NCBI GenBank assembly: GCA_031284845.1
Contig: JAITXH010000086.1
Location: 1-17,105 of the forward strand
Origin: Puniceicoccales bacterium
GTDB taxonomy: Bacteria; Verrucomicrobiota; Verrucomicrobiia; Opitutales; UBA953
DNA length: 17,105 nt
Direction of reading: 5' to 3'
The translations under genes were made by a program, and so were the position numbers. Every line of letters starts with the position of its first letter. Position 1 is the first letter of the stretch. Below, piece after piece: positions 1-6,940 of the stretch. The notes beneath the pieces are model-generated. The model did no database searches. It was not told where the DNA came from and saw only the letters and a list, made by a program, of their open reading frames with translations.

Positions 1-663
1 GATGCTCTCGATATCAAGGCCGGTAATGAAGCGGGCGAGTTGGGCGGCGTGGATGCCGATGTCGCCCATCGAAAGCGATTTCCCGTATTTGGGATCGAAG
101 CGCCAGCCGGCGAGGTGCAGCGGGGCGTCGCCACGGGGGAGAATCCAGTCTTGCGGATACTCGGCGATGACTTTGTAGATTTGGCCGATCTTGCCGGCGC
201 GGACGATGGCGCGGGCGTGGCGGACAAGGGGATAGCCGGTGTAGCCGTGCATGATGGCGAAAGCGCGCCCGGTCTTTTTCACGGCGTCGCGCAGCTTGTG
301 GGCGTCTTCGAGTGCGACGCTGACGGGCTTTTCGCAGAAGACGCTGAAACCAGCTTCGAGGAAGGCGATGGAGATGGGGACGTGGGTGTCGTCAGGTGTG
401 ACGACGGAGACGAAGTCTATGCGCTCGCCTTCGGGGAGTTTGGCTTCCTTGGCGACCATCTCCTCGTAATTGAGGTAGGTGCGTTTTTCATCAAGGAAGA
501 GGTCCTTGCCTGATTGGACTGCGATTTTCGGGTCTATGGAGAGCGCTCCGGCGACGAGCTTGATCTTGCCGTCGAGCTGGGCTGCGATGCGGTGGACTTT
601 GCCGATGAAGGCGTCGCTGCCGCCGCCGACGATACCCATGTTGAGAGGACGATTGAGAGACAT
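1..663 (-). CDS. Gfo/Idh/MocA family oxidoreductase (partial, C-terminus beyond window edge)
   Basis: I translated the minus strand from ATG at 663; 221 codons remain open to base 1, so the C-terminal part (probably 100-200 residues by family length) is missing. Residues 10-28 form a Rossmann nucleotide-binding start (GIVGGGSDAFIGKVHR). VVTPDDTH at 88-95 follows, then the family hallmark CEKPVS (110-115), where the Lys is the usual catalytic or substrate-contacting residue. DIGIHAAQL (201-209) matches the conserved D-x-x-x-H motif of the second domain. Members are cytoplasmic NAD(P)-dependent sugar, inositol or amino-sugar dehydrogenases; the substrate cannot be read from this fragment. It lies 139 bp downstream of the GH97 gene on the same strand, which hints at sugar metabolism. 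No Shine-Dalgarno sequence is visible before the ATG. Confidence 0.93.
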   Translation of the reverse strand, partial: MSLNRPLNMGIVGGGSDAFIGKVHRIAAQLDGKIKLVAGALSIDPKIAVQSGKDLFLDEKRTYLNYEEMVAKEAKLPEGERIDFVSVVTPDDTHVPISIAFLEAGFSVFCEKPVSVALEDAHKLRDAVKKTGRAFAIMHGYTGYPLVRHARAIVRAGKIGQIYKVIAEYPQDWILPRGDAPLHLAGWRFDPKYGKSLSMGDIGIHAAQLARFITGLDIESI

Positions 664-716
664 GTTGTTTCTATGGATGAGTTGGAGTGTTAAGAAAAAC
701 GGAGAACGCGGGAACG

Positions 717-733
717 CCCCCATTGCGTGGGGG
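717..733. repeat. Short intergenic hairpin (6-bp stem)
   Basis: CCCCCA-TTGCG-TGGGGG is a perfect inverted repeat in the 139-bp gap between the GH97 gene and the oxidoreductase gene. No T-run follows closely on either strand, so it is not a standard intrinsic terminator. Together with the next hairpin it may be a small palindromic repeat or a processing or attenuation structure in a shared transcript. Confidence 0.5.
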
Positions 734-752
734 TAATAGACAACAGGGAGGC

Positions 753-768
753 GGCTTGGTGCCAAGCC
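753..768. repeat. Short intergenic hairpin (7-bp stem, 2-nt spacer)
   Basis: GGCTTGG-TG-CCAAGCC is a perfect inverted repeat. An A-run (775-783) follows it on the plus strand, so on the minus strand, the coding strand here, the T-run comes before the stem. That is the wrong order for a terminator. Its architecture resembles the small hairpins at 8656-8700 and inside 15400-15614. Confidence 0.5.
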
Positions 769-802
769 TCAATAGAAAAAAAAGCAGGGTGGCACGGCGG
801 TT

Positions 803-2683
803 TCACGGGAATTCCAGCCGGAGTTGCCCCTTCCTTCCCGTGTCCCGTGGAAGATCTGGACTATCCAACGGCGTCAACCGGATGAGGGCGCCACCCGCGC
901 CGCGCATTTCCAACGGCACGCTGTCTGCGGCGGTCAGAATGGATTCCACTGAATTCCACGCGTGCGGCTCCTTCATATCGTCATAGAGGAGGATGGCTGC
1001 GTAGTTTATTCCGGGAGTGAGGAAGCCGAGCTTCAATGTGCCTTTGCGCGACTGAGCGCCGTTGAGGATGCCTGCATACCATGTTTTACCTTTGCGCCGG
1101 GCGAAGATGGCGAATGCGCCCGGCTCTGCCCCGGGCAGCACTATCGTCTCGTCCCAGACAGCAGGGATGCTTTTGAGGATTTCGCGCTGTGGAGAGCCTG
1201 CCGGCGCGGCGGCGCGGATGGCCTCCGGGGTGGTTTCGAGATAACGGAGCGGCGAAGTGAAGACAATGGCTCTGGCGAGCTGGTGTGCCCACGAAAACCC
1301 TGTGCTACGAACGCCTTCTGGCAAAAGAATGGAGGAAAATCCGGACGGGCCTGCAACAAAAAGCGAGAAAGGCAGTGTGCAGTCATGGACAGCAGCAGTG
1401 CGCCGGGTCGAGCCGGGGGGGCTTCCTCCAGTCAACACATGGGGCCATGCCCTGCCCTCTCCGCCGGAGATGCCGGTGCCGTGGAAGATGAGCATGAGGC
1501 GTAGCGCAGCAGCAGAGTGCCGCGCTGCATCGCAGAACAGGAGTGCCTCCTGTGTGCCGCCATCATCGAGGGAAAGGCGCACTCCGGCAGCACCTACGGC
1601 TTTCACACGAGTGAGAAATGCGTGAAGCTGCGCCCAGCCGCCGGAGTAATTGTTGATTTCACTAGCGCGTTTCTCCACCCACACGCCCACATTTTTCTTT
1701 GTGGCAGCCTTGACGATTCCGCTCAACAGCGCCCAGTTGTCCTCGCCGCCACGCCGCCACTGCTCCCAGCCCATGCCGATGAAATGGTGCTCGTAACCTA
1801 ACTCTCCGGCCAGATTGACCAACGCAATTTGCCCCTCAAAGCCACTCGTGCCGCCTGCCTCACGAGACAGCGTGGCCCGCCCCGGACGCACCCAAGCCGT
1901 AGCTGCACCGGACGGGAAAAACACGGGATCGGGCGGCGGCACCAGCGAGTCGGCAATGTCACTGTTGACGAGTGCGCCCAAATTGCGGGTGCCCAGAATG
2001 ACGCGCCAAGGGCTGTGTGCTGCGCCTACGGGGAAAGCAAATGCGCCTCCGGCGTAAGCAGCACGCGCAGCAACGCCGGCATTGAAATCGAATTGAAGCT
2101 GTGCCCAGCCAAGCCCGAAGCATCCTGCCTCCTGGATGAGCAGAAAATACCCGGAAGCCAACCTAGCTGTGAGCGGGCCACCCTCCAGTGCCTGAAGCCG
2201 CGCTCCGGGCGGAATCCCGAAGCCGGTGGATTCCCCGTCCACGCGTGCGCCGGCATCCGGTGCGTGGAAGAATTCATAACGAAAAGCCACTCCGTCGTTG
2301 AAAACGCGGAAACGCAAACTCAGCCGGGCACCTGCGTCCACGCGGTATTCGATGAATGCCACCTTGCCCTCGGCGTGTTTCCCCGAAACGGGAAAACGGA
2401 CCTCCTGCGGGCCACTGTCTCCGCGCACTGCAAACGGGGCGGCATTGGCCCCTGTGTCGTTTCCATTGATGACGACGCCCAGCGGTGCCCACTCCAGAAG
2501 CGGTATGCCTTGATGAGTGAGCGCGTAACCGGCGGCATTGTTTTTCACAGAAAGGATGACGCAAAACGATGCGTCTGGCCCCGGCAGACGGACTTCCGGC
2601 GCTCCGCTCGCACCGCCGTGTGTCTGTGTGCCTGCGAACAGAAAGAACGCAGAAAAAAATATGCGGATGAAACGCGGAAACAT
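803..2683 (-). CDS. GH97-family glycoside hydrolase homologue, secreted; active site looks degenerate
   Basis: 626 residues from the ATG at 2683. A longer frame begins with TTG at 2710, but the ATG places a clean Sec signal peptide at the N-terminus (MFPRFIRIFFSAFFLFAG) and has a weak AGAAG upstream. An N-terminal beta-sandwich of the GH97_N type includes SPWRVILGTRNLGALVNS (about 224-241). The barrel region carries WVRPG (264-268), GMGW (303-306), KKNVGVWV and GVRLSLDD (367-374). The C-terminal domain starts near SIPAVWDETIVLPG (505-518). Active GH97 enzymes (alpha-glucosidase SusB, alpha-galactosidases) act in the periplasm on alpha-glycans. Here the expected catalytic and calcium-binding acids seem replaced: HG at 401-402, TGGSPPGST at 418-426 where the family has an E-x5-E pattern, and Ser371 where retaining members have the nucleophile Asp. 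The frame has no stop or frameshift, so it is either a pseudoenzyme or highly divergent. Family assignment is firm; activity is doubtful. Confidence 0.9.
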   Translation of the reverse strand: MFPRFIRIFFSAFFLFAGTQTHGGASGAPEVRLPGPDASFCVILSVKNNAAGYALTHQGIPLLEWAPLGVVINGNDTGANAAPFAVRGDSGPQEVRFPVSGKHAEGKVAFIEYRVDAGARLSLRFRVFNDGVAFRYEFFHAPDAGARVDGESTGFGIPPGARLQALEGGPLTARLASGYFLLIQEAGCFGLGWAQLQFDFNAGVAARAAYAGGAFAFPVGAAHSPWRVILGTRNLGALVNSDIADSLVPPPDPVFFPSGAATAWVRPGRATLSREAGGTSGFEGQIALVNLAGELGYEHHFIGMGWEQWRRGGEDNWALLSGIVKAATKKNVGVWVEKRASEINNYSGGWAQLHAFLTRVKAVGAAGVRLSLDDGGTQEALLFCDAARHSAAALRLMLIFHGTGISGGEGRAWPHVLTGGSPPGSTRRTAAVHDCTLPFSLFVAGPSGFSSILLPEGVRSTGFSWAHQLARAIVFTSPLRYLETTPEAIRAAAPAGSPQREILKSIPAVWDETIVLPGAEPGAFAIFARRKGKTWYAGILNGAQSRKGTLKLGFLTPGINYAAILLYDDMKEPHAWNSVESILTAADSVPLEMRGAGGALIRLTPLDSPDLPRDTGRKGQLRLEFP

Positions 2684-2861
2684 GTCTTCTGCGATAGCAG
2701 GAAACGGCAAGAGGCAGCCATTCCAAAATCAAATTAAAAATCACAGCTTCAGAATTATCACCACCTGCAACCCAATAGCCACTAGCCAATAACCAGCAAC
2801 AAACAGCACACATCGAAAATTTGGTCGGCTAACTTTCCTGTTTCTGCTTTTTCCCGCGCCA
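2684..2861. other. Divergent intergenic region between GH97 and aminotransferase genes
   Basis: These 178 bp must hold the promoters of both divergent genes. I see no convincing -35/-10 pair on either strand and no Shine-Dalgarno before the aminotransferase ATG. It is AT-rich near 2726-2760 and contains a 7-bp tandem repeat cluster at 2771-2798, listed separately. Confidence 0.5.
2771..2798. repeat. Degenerate 7-bp tandem repeat (4 units)
   Basis: On the plus strand the units read CCCAATA, GCCACTA, GCCAATA and ACCAGCA, so every unit fits NCCANNA with exact 7-bp phasing. On the minus strand the core is TATTGGC. Similar 7-bp phased clusters occur at 9862-9875, 9984-9997 and 16928-16962. Confidence 0.6.
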
Positions 2862-4040
2862 ATGTTCTCAAGCCGTTTCACATGGAATCTCGACACCAAT
2901 GCGCTGACACAGGCGGTGGCCGGGCGGCGCACAGCAGGTTTGCCCGTGCTTGATTTGACGGAATCCAATCCTGCCCGGGCCGGTTTCGCATGGCCGCCGG
3001 AGGTGCTGGCAGCGGCACTCTCCAGTGCGGACAACACCGCCTATGCACCCGACCCAAGAGGACTTCCTGCGACGCGGCAAGCCGTGTCAGGCTATTATCG
3101 CGAGCGCGGCGCGGCTGTCTCTCCAGAGCAAATCCACCTCTCCGCCAGCACGAGCGAGAGCTACGGCTGGGTGCTAAAGTTGCTCACCAACCCGGGCGAC
3201 GCCGTGCTGACACCCGCACCTTCCTATCCGCTCCTCCAATTCCTCGCCGCCATGGAATGCGTGAGAGCAGTACCCTACCCTCTCCGCTACGATAATGGGC
3301 ACTGGCGCGTGGACGCCGCCGCGCTGGAAGCGGCACTCACCCCGCGCACGCGGGCAATCTTTTGCGTCTCGCCAAATAACCCCACCGGCTCCGTGTTGGA
3401 CGAACGGGATAGAGCGGTGTTGCGCGACACGGCCCGCCGACACGGTCTCGTGCTTGTCGTGGATGAAGTGTTTCTGGACTTCCCGGCGCAGGGCGAGGTG
3501 GCACGCACTTGGGCAGATGAAGCGGAGACGCCGCTGTTTGTCCTAAGCGGCCTGTCCAAAGTGGCATTGCTACCCCAATTAAAACTTGGCTGGCTGGTGA
3601 CGACCGGGCCGGAAGCATGGCGCACTGAAGCCATCGCCCGGCTGGATTTCATCGCGGATACTTACCTGCCTGTGAACACTCCCGCCCAACATGCCGCAGG
3701 GGAAGTGCTAGCGCGGGCAGGCACGCTGCGCGAAGCACTGCGCCGACGCACCAACGCCAATGAGCAAACCTTGCGCGAATGGTGTTCCCGGAGCGCCCAT
3801 GGCGTAAGCCTACTGGCGCGGGACGCAGGCTGGTCGGCAGTCCTGGAATTGCCGCGCGGCATCCTGGAAGAGGCAGCGGTGCTGGATCTGGCGCGGCACG
3901 CTGGCGTGCTCGTGCATCCGGGATATTTTTACGACATGCCGGATGATGGGCCTCCGCATTGGGTGATAAGTTTGATTGTCCCTGAACCGGTTTTGGCGGC
4001 AGCGCTGCCTCTGTTGGAAGCAGCACTGCGGCGGCATTGA
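2862..4040 (+). CDS. Class I/II PLP-dependent aminotransferase (fold type I)
   Basis: 392 residues, the normal length for the AAT-like class I/II family. Visible motifs in order: TESNPARAGF (33-42, N-terminal substrate region), SASTSESYGWVLKLL (94-108, cofactor phosphate region), PNNPTGSVLD (171-180, Asn contacting PLP), VVDEVFLDF (199-207, Asp pairing with the pyridine nitrogen) and SGLSKVALLPQLKLGW (229-244), with the Schiff-base Lys at 233. Near the C-terminus, the Arg that usually binds the substrate alpha-carboxylate (R-[IV]-S) is replaced: HWVIS at 366-370. This may define a subfamily with unusual substrate recognition. It is cytoplasmic; the amino donor and acceptor cannot be named. 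ATG at 2862 is the first start in frame after the divergent region and has no Shine-Dalgarno. It is the only gene on its transcript before the amt promoter region. Confidence 0.93.
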   Translation: MFSSRFTWNLDTNALTQAVAGRRTAGLPVLDLTESNPARAGFAWPPEVLAAALSSADNTAYAPDPRGLPATRQAVSGYYRERGAAVSPEQIHLSASTSESYGWVLKLLTNPGDAVLTPAPSYPLLQFLAAMECVRAVPYPLRYDNGHWRVDAAALEAALTPRTRAIFCVSPNNPTGSVLDERDRAVLRDTARRHGLVLVVDEVFLDFPAQGEVARTWADEAETPLFVLSGLSKVALLPQLKLGWLVTTGPEAWRTEAIARLDFIADTYLPVNTPAQHAAGEVLARAGTLREALRRRTNANEQTLREWCSRSAHGVSLLARDAGWSAVLELPRGILEEAAVLDLARHAGVLVHPGYFYDMPDDGPPHWVISLIVPEPVLAAALPLLEAALRRH

Positions 4041-4047
4041 TGTGTTT

Positions 4048-4064
4048 TCTGCGGGACGCGCAGA
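4048..4064 (+). terminator. Weak candidate terminator after the aminotransferase gene
   Basis: TCTGCG-GGACG-CGCAGA is a perfect 6-bp stem starting 8 bp after the stop codon. The tail GGATAATTT is only moderately T-rich, so termination would be inefficient. Confidence 0.3.
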
Positions 4065-4281
4065 GGATAATTTCCAAATTTGCACCGAGCAGAATTGCTC
4101 AAAATTAAACACTCCTCCGGCTTTGCCTTACCTGTTCGCATGTTTCATGCAGAATTCGCTCGGATTTGAGCAAGCCGGAGAAAAACTGACCTTCGATATC
4201 ACCAAAATACTCCAGTCAGGTGCCCCTGCTCTGGCGATTTGCCGCCAGTAAAGGAGACCAAGGAACTGAGGCTATTCTGCA

Positions 4282-4300
4282 TGCACATGCCCCTGCACAT
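4282..4300 (+). promoter_or_regulatory. Direct repeat TGCACAT x2, possible activator site for the sigma-54 promoter
   Basis: Two identical TGCACAT heptamers are separated by GCCCC, a 12-bp period. They lie about 87-105 bp upstream of the predicted sigma-54 start site, a distance typical of enhancer-binding proteins. The sequence is not the dyad GCAC-N-GTGC form of classical NtrC sites, so the binding protein is unknown and the assignment is speculative. Confidence 0.25.
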
Positions 4301-4360
4301 CGCGACAATTGCGGGGCTGAAGCCCTTGCCCACGGAGATCTCCACCCGTGCCCGTCTTCT

Positions 4361-4376
4361 TGGCACACCACTTGCA
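4361..4376 (+). promoter_or_regulatory. Sigma-54 (RpoN) promoter of the ammonium transporter gene
   Basis: TGGCAC-ACCAC-TTGCA reproduces the -24/-12 consensus TGGCAC-N5-TTGCW exactly, with the invariant GG at 4362-4363 and GC at 4374-4375 in correct spacing. Sigma-54 control of ammonium transporters through nitrogen-responsive activators is well established in other bacteria, so the match fits the gene. Counting from the -12 element, transcription would begin near 4387, about 5 bases before the favoured ATG at 4392. Confidence 0.75.
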
Positions 4377-4391
4377 ATGACCGCAAGGGCC

Positions 4392-5921
4392 ATGAGCTTC
4401 AAACTCCTAAAAACCACATTCACAGCAATACTCCTCGGACTGGCTTGTTCGGCGGCGGCTCCTATGTCCGCCCAAGACGCCACCGGAGGTCAATCCGTCC
4501 CTGCGGCACTGGAAACCACAAAACCCGCCGCCAAGGAAAACCAAACGCCCGCCACCGTCGCGCCAGCGGAAAAAACCGGGGAAGCGGCAAAACCTATTCC
4601 CATTGATTCCGGCAACACAGCGTGGATGCTCACCAGCACCGCGCTTGTGCTCTTTATGACGCTGCCCGGACTCGCCCTCTTCTACGGCGGCCTCGTCCGC
4701 AAGAAAAACGTCCTCTCCGTCCTCGCCCAATGTCTCGGCATCGCCGGGCTGGCGACGATATTGTGGTGGGCGGTCGGGTTCAGCCTTTCGTTTGGAACGG
4801 GAGGCCAATTCATTGGCGACACGAGTATCTTTTTCCTGAAAGGGATAAGCGGCAAAGCCGGGTTCGCCTCAGGCACGTTGCCGGGTGTCCCCCAAAGCGT
4901 ATGGGTCGTCTTCCAACTTACATTCGCCATCATCACACCGGCACTGATCATCGGAGCCATTGCCGAGCGCATGAAGTTCACCGCTGTCATCCTCTTCGTC
5001 GCGCTCTGGAGTGTGATTGTTTACTACCCGATGGCACACATGGTCTGGGGCGGCGGCTTCATGAGCGGTGCAGACGGCACCATCCATGCCATTGACTTCG
5101 CGGGCGGCGCAGTCGTCCACATGTCCTCCGGATATTCGGCCCTCATCCTCGCCCTTATCCTCGGCCCGCGCCTCGGTTTCCGGAAAGAAAAAATGTCCCC
5201 GCACAGCATGGTGCTTTGCATGGTCGGCACCGCGATTCTGTGGATAGGCTGGTATGGCTTTAATGCAGGCAGCGCCGGTGCCGCTGACGGCCTCGCCGGG
5301 AATGCCTTCCTGACCACGACCTTCGCCGCCGCCATCGGCGGGTTCACCTGGGCCCTTCTGGAATTCATCACCAAGAAGCAACCGTCCGTCCTGGGCTTCT
5401 GCTCGGGCATCGTCGCCGGTCTTGTGGTCATCACCCCGGCAGCGGGTTTCGTGGATGCCACGGGCGCAGTCATCTGCGGTGTTGCGGCAGGCGTGATTCC
5501 GTTCTTTGCCTGTATGAAACTGAAAGCCTGGCTCGGTTATGACGACGCCCTCGACACCTTCGGCGTCCACGCTGTGGGTGGCACAGTGGGCACCGTTTTG
5601 ACGGGCATTCTGGCCATCCCGGAAATCAACGATGTCGGAGCCAACGCTATCGCTGCCTCGACGGGATTGACTTGGGATTCGGATAAAGCGGTGTTTCTGA
5701 AAGCAGTCGGCGAAAAGCTGGAAGTGGTCGCAGCCCCGGGCAACGGTGCCCTCACGCTGGAGCAAATCAAAGCCACCCTGTTCACCGTCGTTTTGAGCGT
5801 GGTCGCTACGGCAATCATCGCCTTCATTATCAAGTTTACCATCGGGTTGAGGCCGAGCGCCGATGTCGAGTCTTCCGGTCTCGATATCAACGAGCACGGA
5901 GAAGAAGGTTATGGAGATTGA
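4392..5921 (+). CDS. amt: Ammonium transporter (Amt/MEP/Rh family)
   Basis: 509 residues from the ATG at 4392, chosen because it starts a clean signal peptide (MSFKLLKTTFTAILLGLACS) and has AAGG upstream; the frame is open further upstream to 4239. A Pro/Ala/Lys-rich periplasmic linker (about 25-72) precedes the transmembrane channel core. Family landmarks: PGLALFYGGLVRKKN (92-106); AERMKF (191-196); Trp219 in VWGGG; IDFAGGAVVH, whose Asp235 and His243 match E. coli AmtB D160 and H168; and FGVHAVGGT, whose His393 matches H318 of the twin-His pore pair. The segment after ILAIPEIND, about 410-460, is a long periplasmic insertion between late helices. The tail RPSADVESSGLDINEHGEEGYGD is the conserved cytoplasmic tail. 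The protein conducts ammonium across the inner membrane. A PII gene (glnK) often lies next to amt, but none is present on either side here. Confidence 0.97.
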   Translation: MSFKLLKTTFTAILLGLACSAAAPMSAQDATGGQSVPAALETTKPAAKENQTPATVAPAEKTGEAAKPIPIDSGNTAWMLTSTALVLFMTLPGLALFYGGLVRKKNVLSVLAQCLGIAGLATILWWAVGFSLSFGTGGQFIGDTSIFFLKGISGKAGFASGTLPGVPQSVWVVFQLTFAIITPALIIGAIAERMKFTAVILFVALWSVIVYYPMAHMVWGGGFMSGADGTIHAIDFAGGAVVHMSSGYSALILALILGPRLGFRKEKMSPHSMVLCMVGTAILWIGWYGFNAGSAGAADGLAGNAFLTTTFAAAIGGFTWALLEFITKKQPSVLGFCSGIVAGLVVITPAAGFVDATGAVICGVAAGVIPFFACMKLKAWLGYDDALDTFGVHAVGGTVGTVLTGILAIPEINDVGANAIAASTGLTWDSDKAVFLKAVGEKLEVVAAPGNGALTLEQIKATLFTVVLSVVATAIIAFIIKFTIGLRPSADVESSGLDINEHGEEGYGD

Positions 5922-5931
5922 GATTGAGCAG

Positions 5932-5955
5932 CGGTGCCCTCTTAACGGGGCACCG
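5932..5955 (+). terminator. First hairpin downstream of amt
   Basis: CGGTGCCC-TCTTAACG-GGGCACCG is a perfect 8-bp stem 10 bases after the amt stop. The tail GAATAAAAG lacks a T-run, so on its own it is a weak terminator. It probably acts as a 3' stabilising stem beside the stronger terminator that follows. Confidence 0.5.
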
Positions 5956-5964
5956 GAATAAAAG

Positions 5965-6008
5965 AAGACCGGAACAGGGCGCGCATCTGTTCCGGTCTTT
6001 TTATTTTC
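5965..6008 (+). terminator. Strong rho-independent terminator of amt
   Basis: A perfect 13-bp stem (AAGACCGGAACAG with CTGTTCCGGTCTT) closes a 9-base loop and is followed by TTTATTTTC, giving a T-rich tract from 5998 to 6007. The complementary strand also shows a T-rich run after the stem, so it could work in both directions. Confidence 0.9.
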
Positions 6009-6072
6009 AAACAATGCGGTGGCAATCGCAGAACAATTTCTCATGGAATAGGCAGGCTGACAACGAAGACAT

Positions 6073-6828
6073 ATGGAAAAACAAGGCAACTCCGCACCCG
6101 AAAGCCAACACGTTAACTACGCCGCGCCAACTGATTCTGCATCAGGGAAACAAGCACCACTCGGCATTTTTCCCGCAAAAAAACTGGAATTGGAGAGATT
6201 GAAACCCGTGGCGATGGGAGCACATAACTTTGTGTTTATACATCCGGATGACCCTTCGCTCGTTGTCAAAGTCATCAAGCCGGCGATGCGCTACGAAAAC
6301 CAAAAGAAGCTGCCCTTGCGCCGACGCCTCTTCCGGCGATTCAAGCACCACAAAGACTTTCTGCGGACAGTGACCGAGCATATCGCTTCTTATGTAAAAG
6401 CCGGTCCGCGCCCGTCTTTTCTCCAGCGCTTTTATTGCCTCATTGAGACCGATTACGGCCTTGCCTCGGTGACAAAGGCGGAGCGCGACAAAGAAGGGAA
6501 CTTCGCGCCCACGTTGCGAAGGCTTTTACGCGATGGTAAATTTGACGATAAGGCGCAGGCCGCTCTGGAGAATTTTTTTGAGGAGTTCTTAAAAAGCGAT
6601 GTCATCATAAGCGATATCCACAATATAGATAATCTCGTCTATTCCTATGACGAAGAAAAAGATACGTCTCGCTTTATTGTTATAGACGGCTTGGGAGAGA
6701 GCACCTTGTTGCCGTTCTGTGCCTATTTCAAGATTTTCAACCGTCTTCAAAAACTGAGAAAAATTAAAAAGATGCGTAAAGCCATTGCGACCACGCTGGC
6801 GACAAAGCCGGATACTGAGCGGAGTTGA
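6073..6828 (+). CDS. YrbL-family protein kinase-like protein
   Basis: 251 residues. It resembles the PhoP regulatory network protein YrbL family, a small kinase-like fold of poorly known function. Shared features are HPDDPSLVVKVIKP (57-70), with Lys66 in the position of the kinase ATP-binding Lys; CLIETDYGLASVT (122-134); a catalytic-loop-like SDIHNIDNLVY (180-190); and the family signature VIDGLGESTLLPF (203-215), with Asp205 as the metal-binding DFG-like Asp. A basic C-terminal helix (LQKLRKIKKMRKA, 225-237) follows. The first 35-40 residues are low-complexity and precede the domain, so the true start could be later; ATG at 6073 has GAAG a few bases upstream. No signal peptide, so cytoplasmic. 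The second half is visibly more AT-rich than its neighbours, which suggests separate origin. There is no PhoPQ or LPS-modification gene nearby. Confidence 0.85.
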   Translation: MEKQGNSAPESQHVNYAAPTDSASGKQAPLGIFPAKKLELERLKPVAMGAHNFVFIHPDDPSLVVKVIKPAMRYENQKKLPLRRRLFRRFKHHKDFLRTVTEHIASYVKAGPRPSFLQRFYCLIETDYGLASVTKAERDKEGNFAPTLRRLLRDGKFDDKAQAALENFFEEFLKSDVIISDIHNIDNLVYSYDEEKDTSRFIVIDGLGESTLLPFCAYFKIFNRLQKLRKIKKMRKAIATTLATKPDTERS

Positions 6829-6940
6829 CCTTGAAGCGTTCGTTGTTTCACTGGCCGCCTCATGAAAAAAATCATCCTCGCACCGCTCCCCGTCAAAGAA
6901 GGGGCCGCTTCCGGATTGTTTTCATTTTCCCCCGCCCGCC

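Larger units (their letters stand above)
4041..4391 (+). other. 351-bp non-coding region upstream of amt
   Basis: No convincing gene. It holds a small hairpin just after the aminotransferase stop (4048-4064), GAGCA-GAAT-TGCTC (4087-4100), a distant inverted repeat CTCCGGCTT/AAGCCGGAG (4115-4123 with 4172-4180), CTGGCG/CGCCAG arms around 4230-4247, a direct repeat TGCACAT (4282-4288 and 4294-4300) and a sigma-54 promoter at 4361-4376. The amt reading frame stays open back to 4239, but that extension has no signal-peptide logic and overlaps the promoter. Confidence 0.6.

Noticed and set aside
1829..2737. 302-codon plus-strand ORF opposite the GH97 gene
   Set aside because: It is antisense to a gene with clear family motifs and has the composition of a shadow frame.
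4147..4251. 34-codon ORF (MQNSLGFEQ...) in the amt leader
   Set aside because: No ribosome site, no recognisable similarity and no independent support; length is within chance.
4239..4391. N-terminal extension of the amt frame from ATG 4239
   Set aside because: It would bury the signal peptide 51 residues inside the protein and include the sigma-54 promoter; the peptide has no family similarity.
4869..6089. 406-codon minus-strand ORF opposite amt
   Set aside because: It is the complement of a well-identified transporter gene and of its terminator; its His/Asp/Gly-rich composition is typical of an antisense shadow frame.
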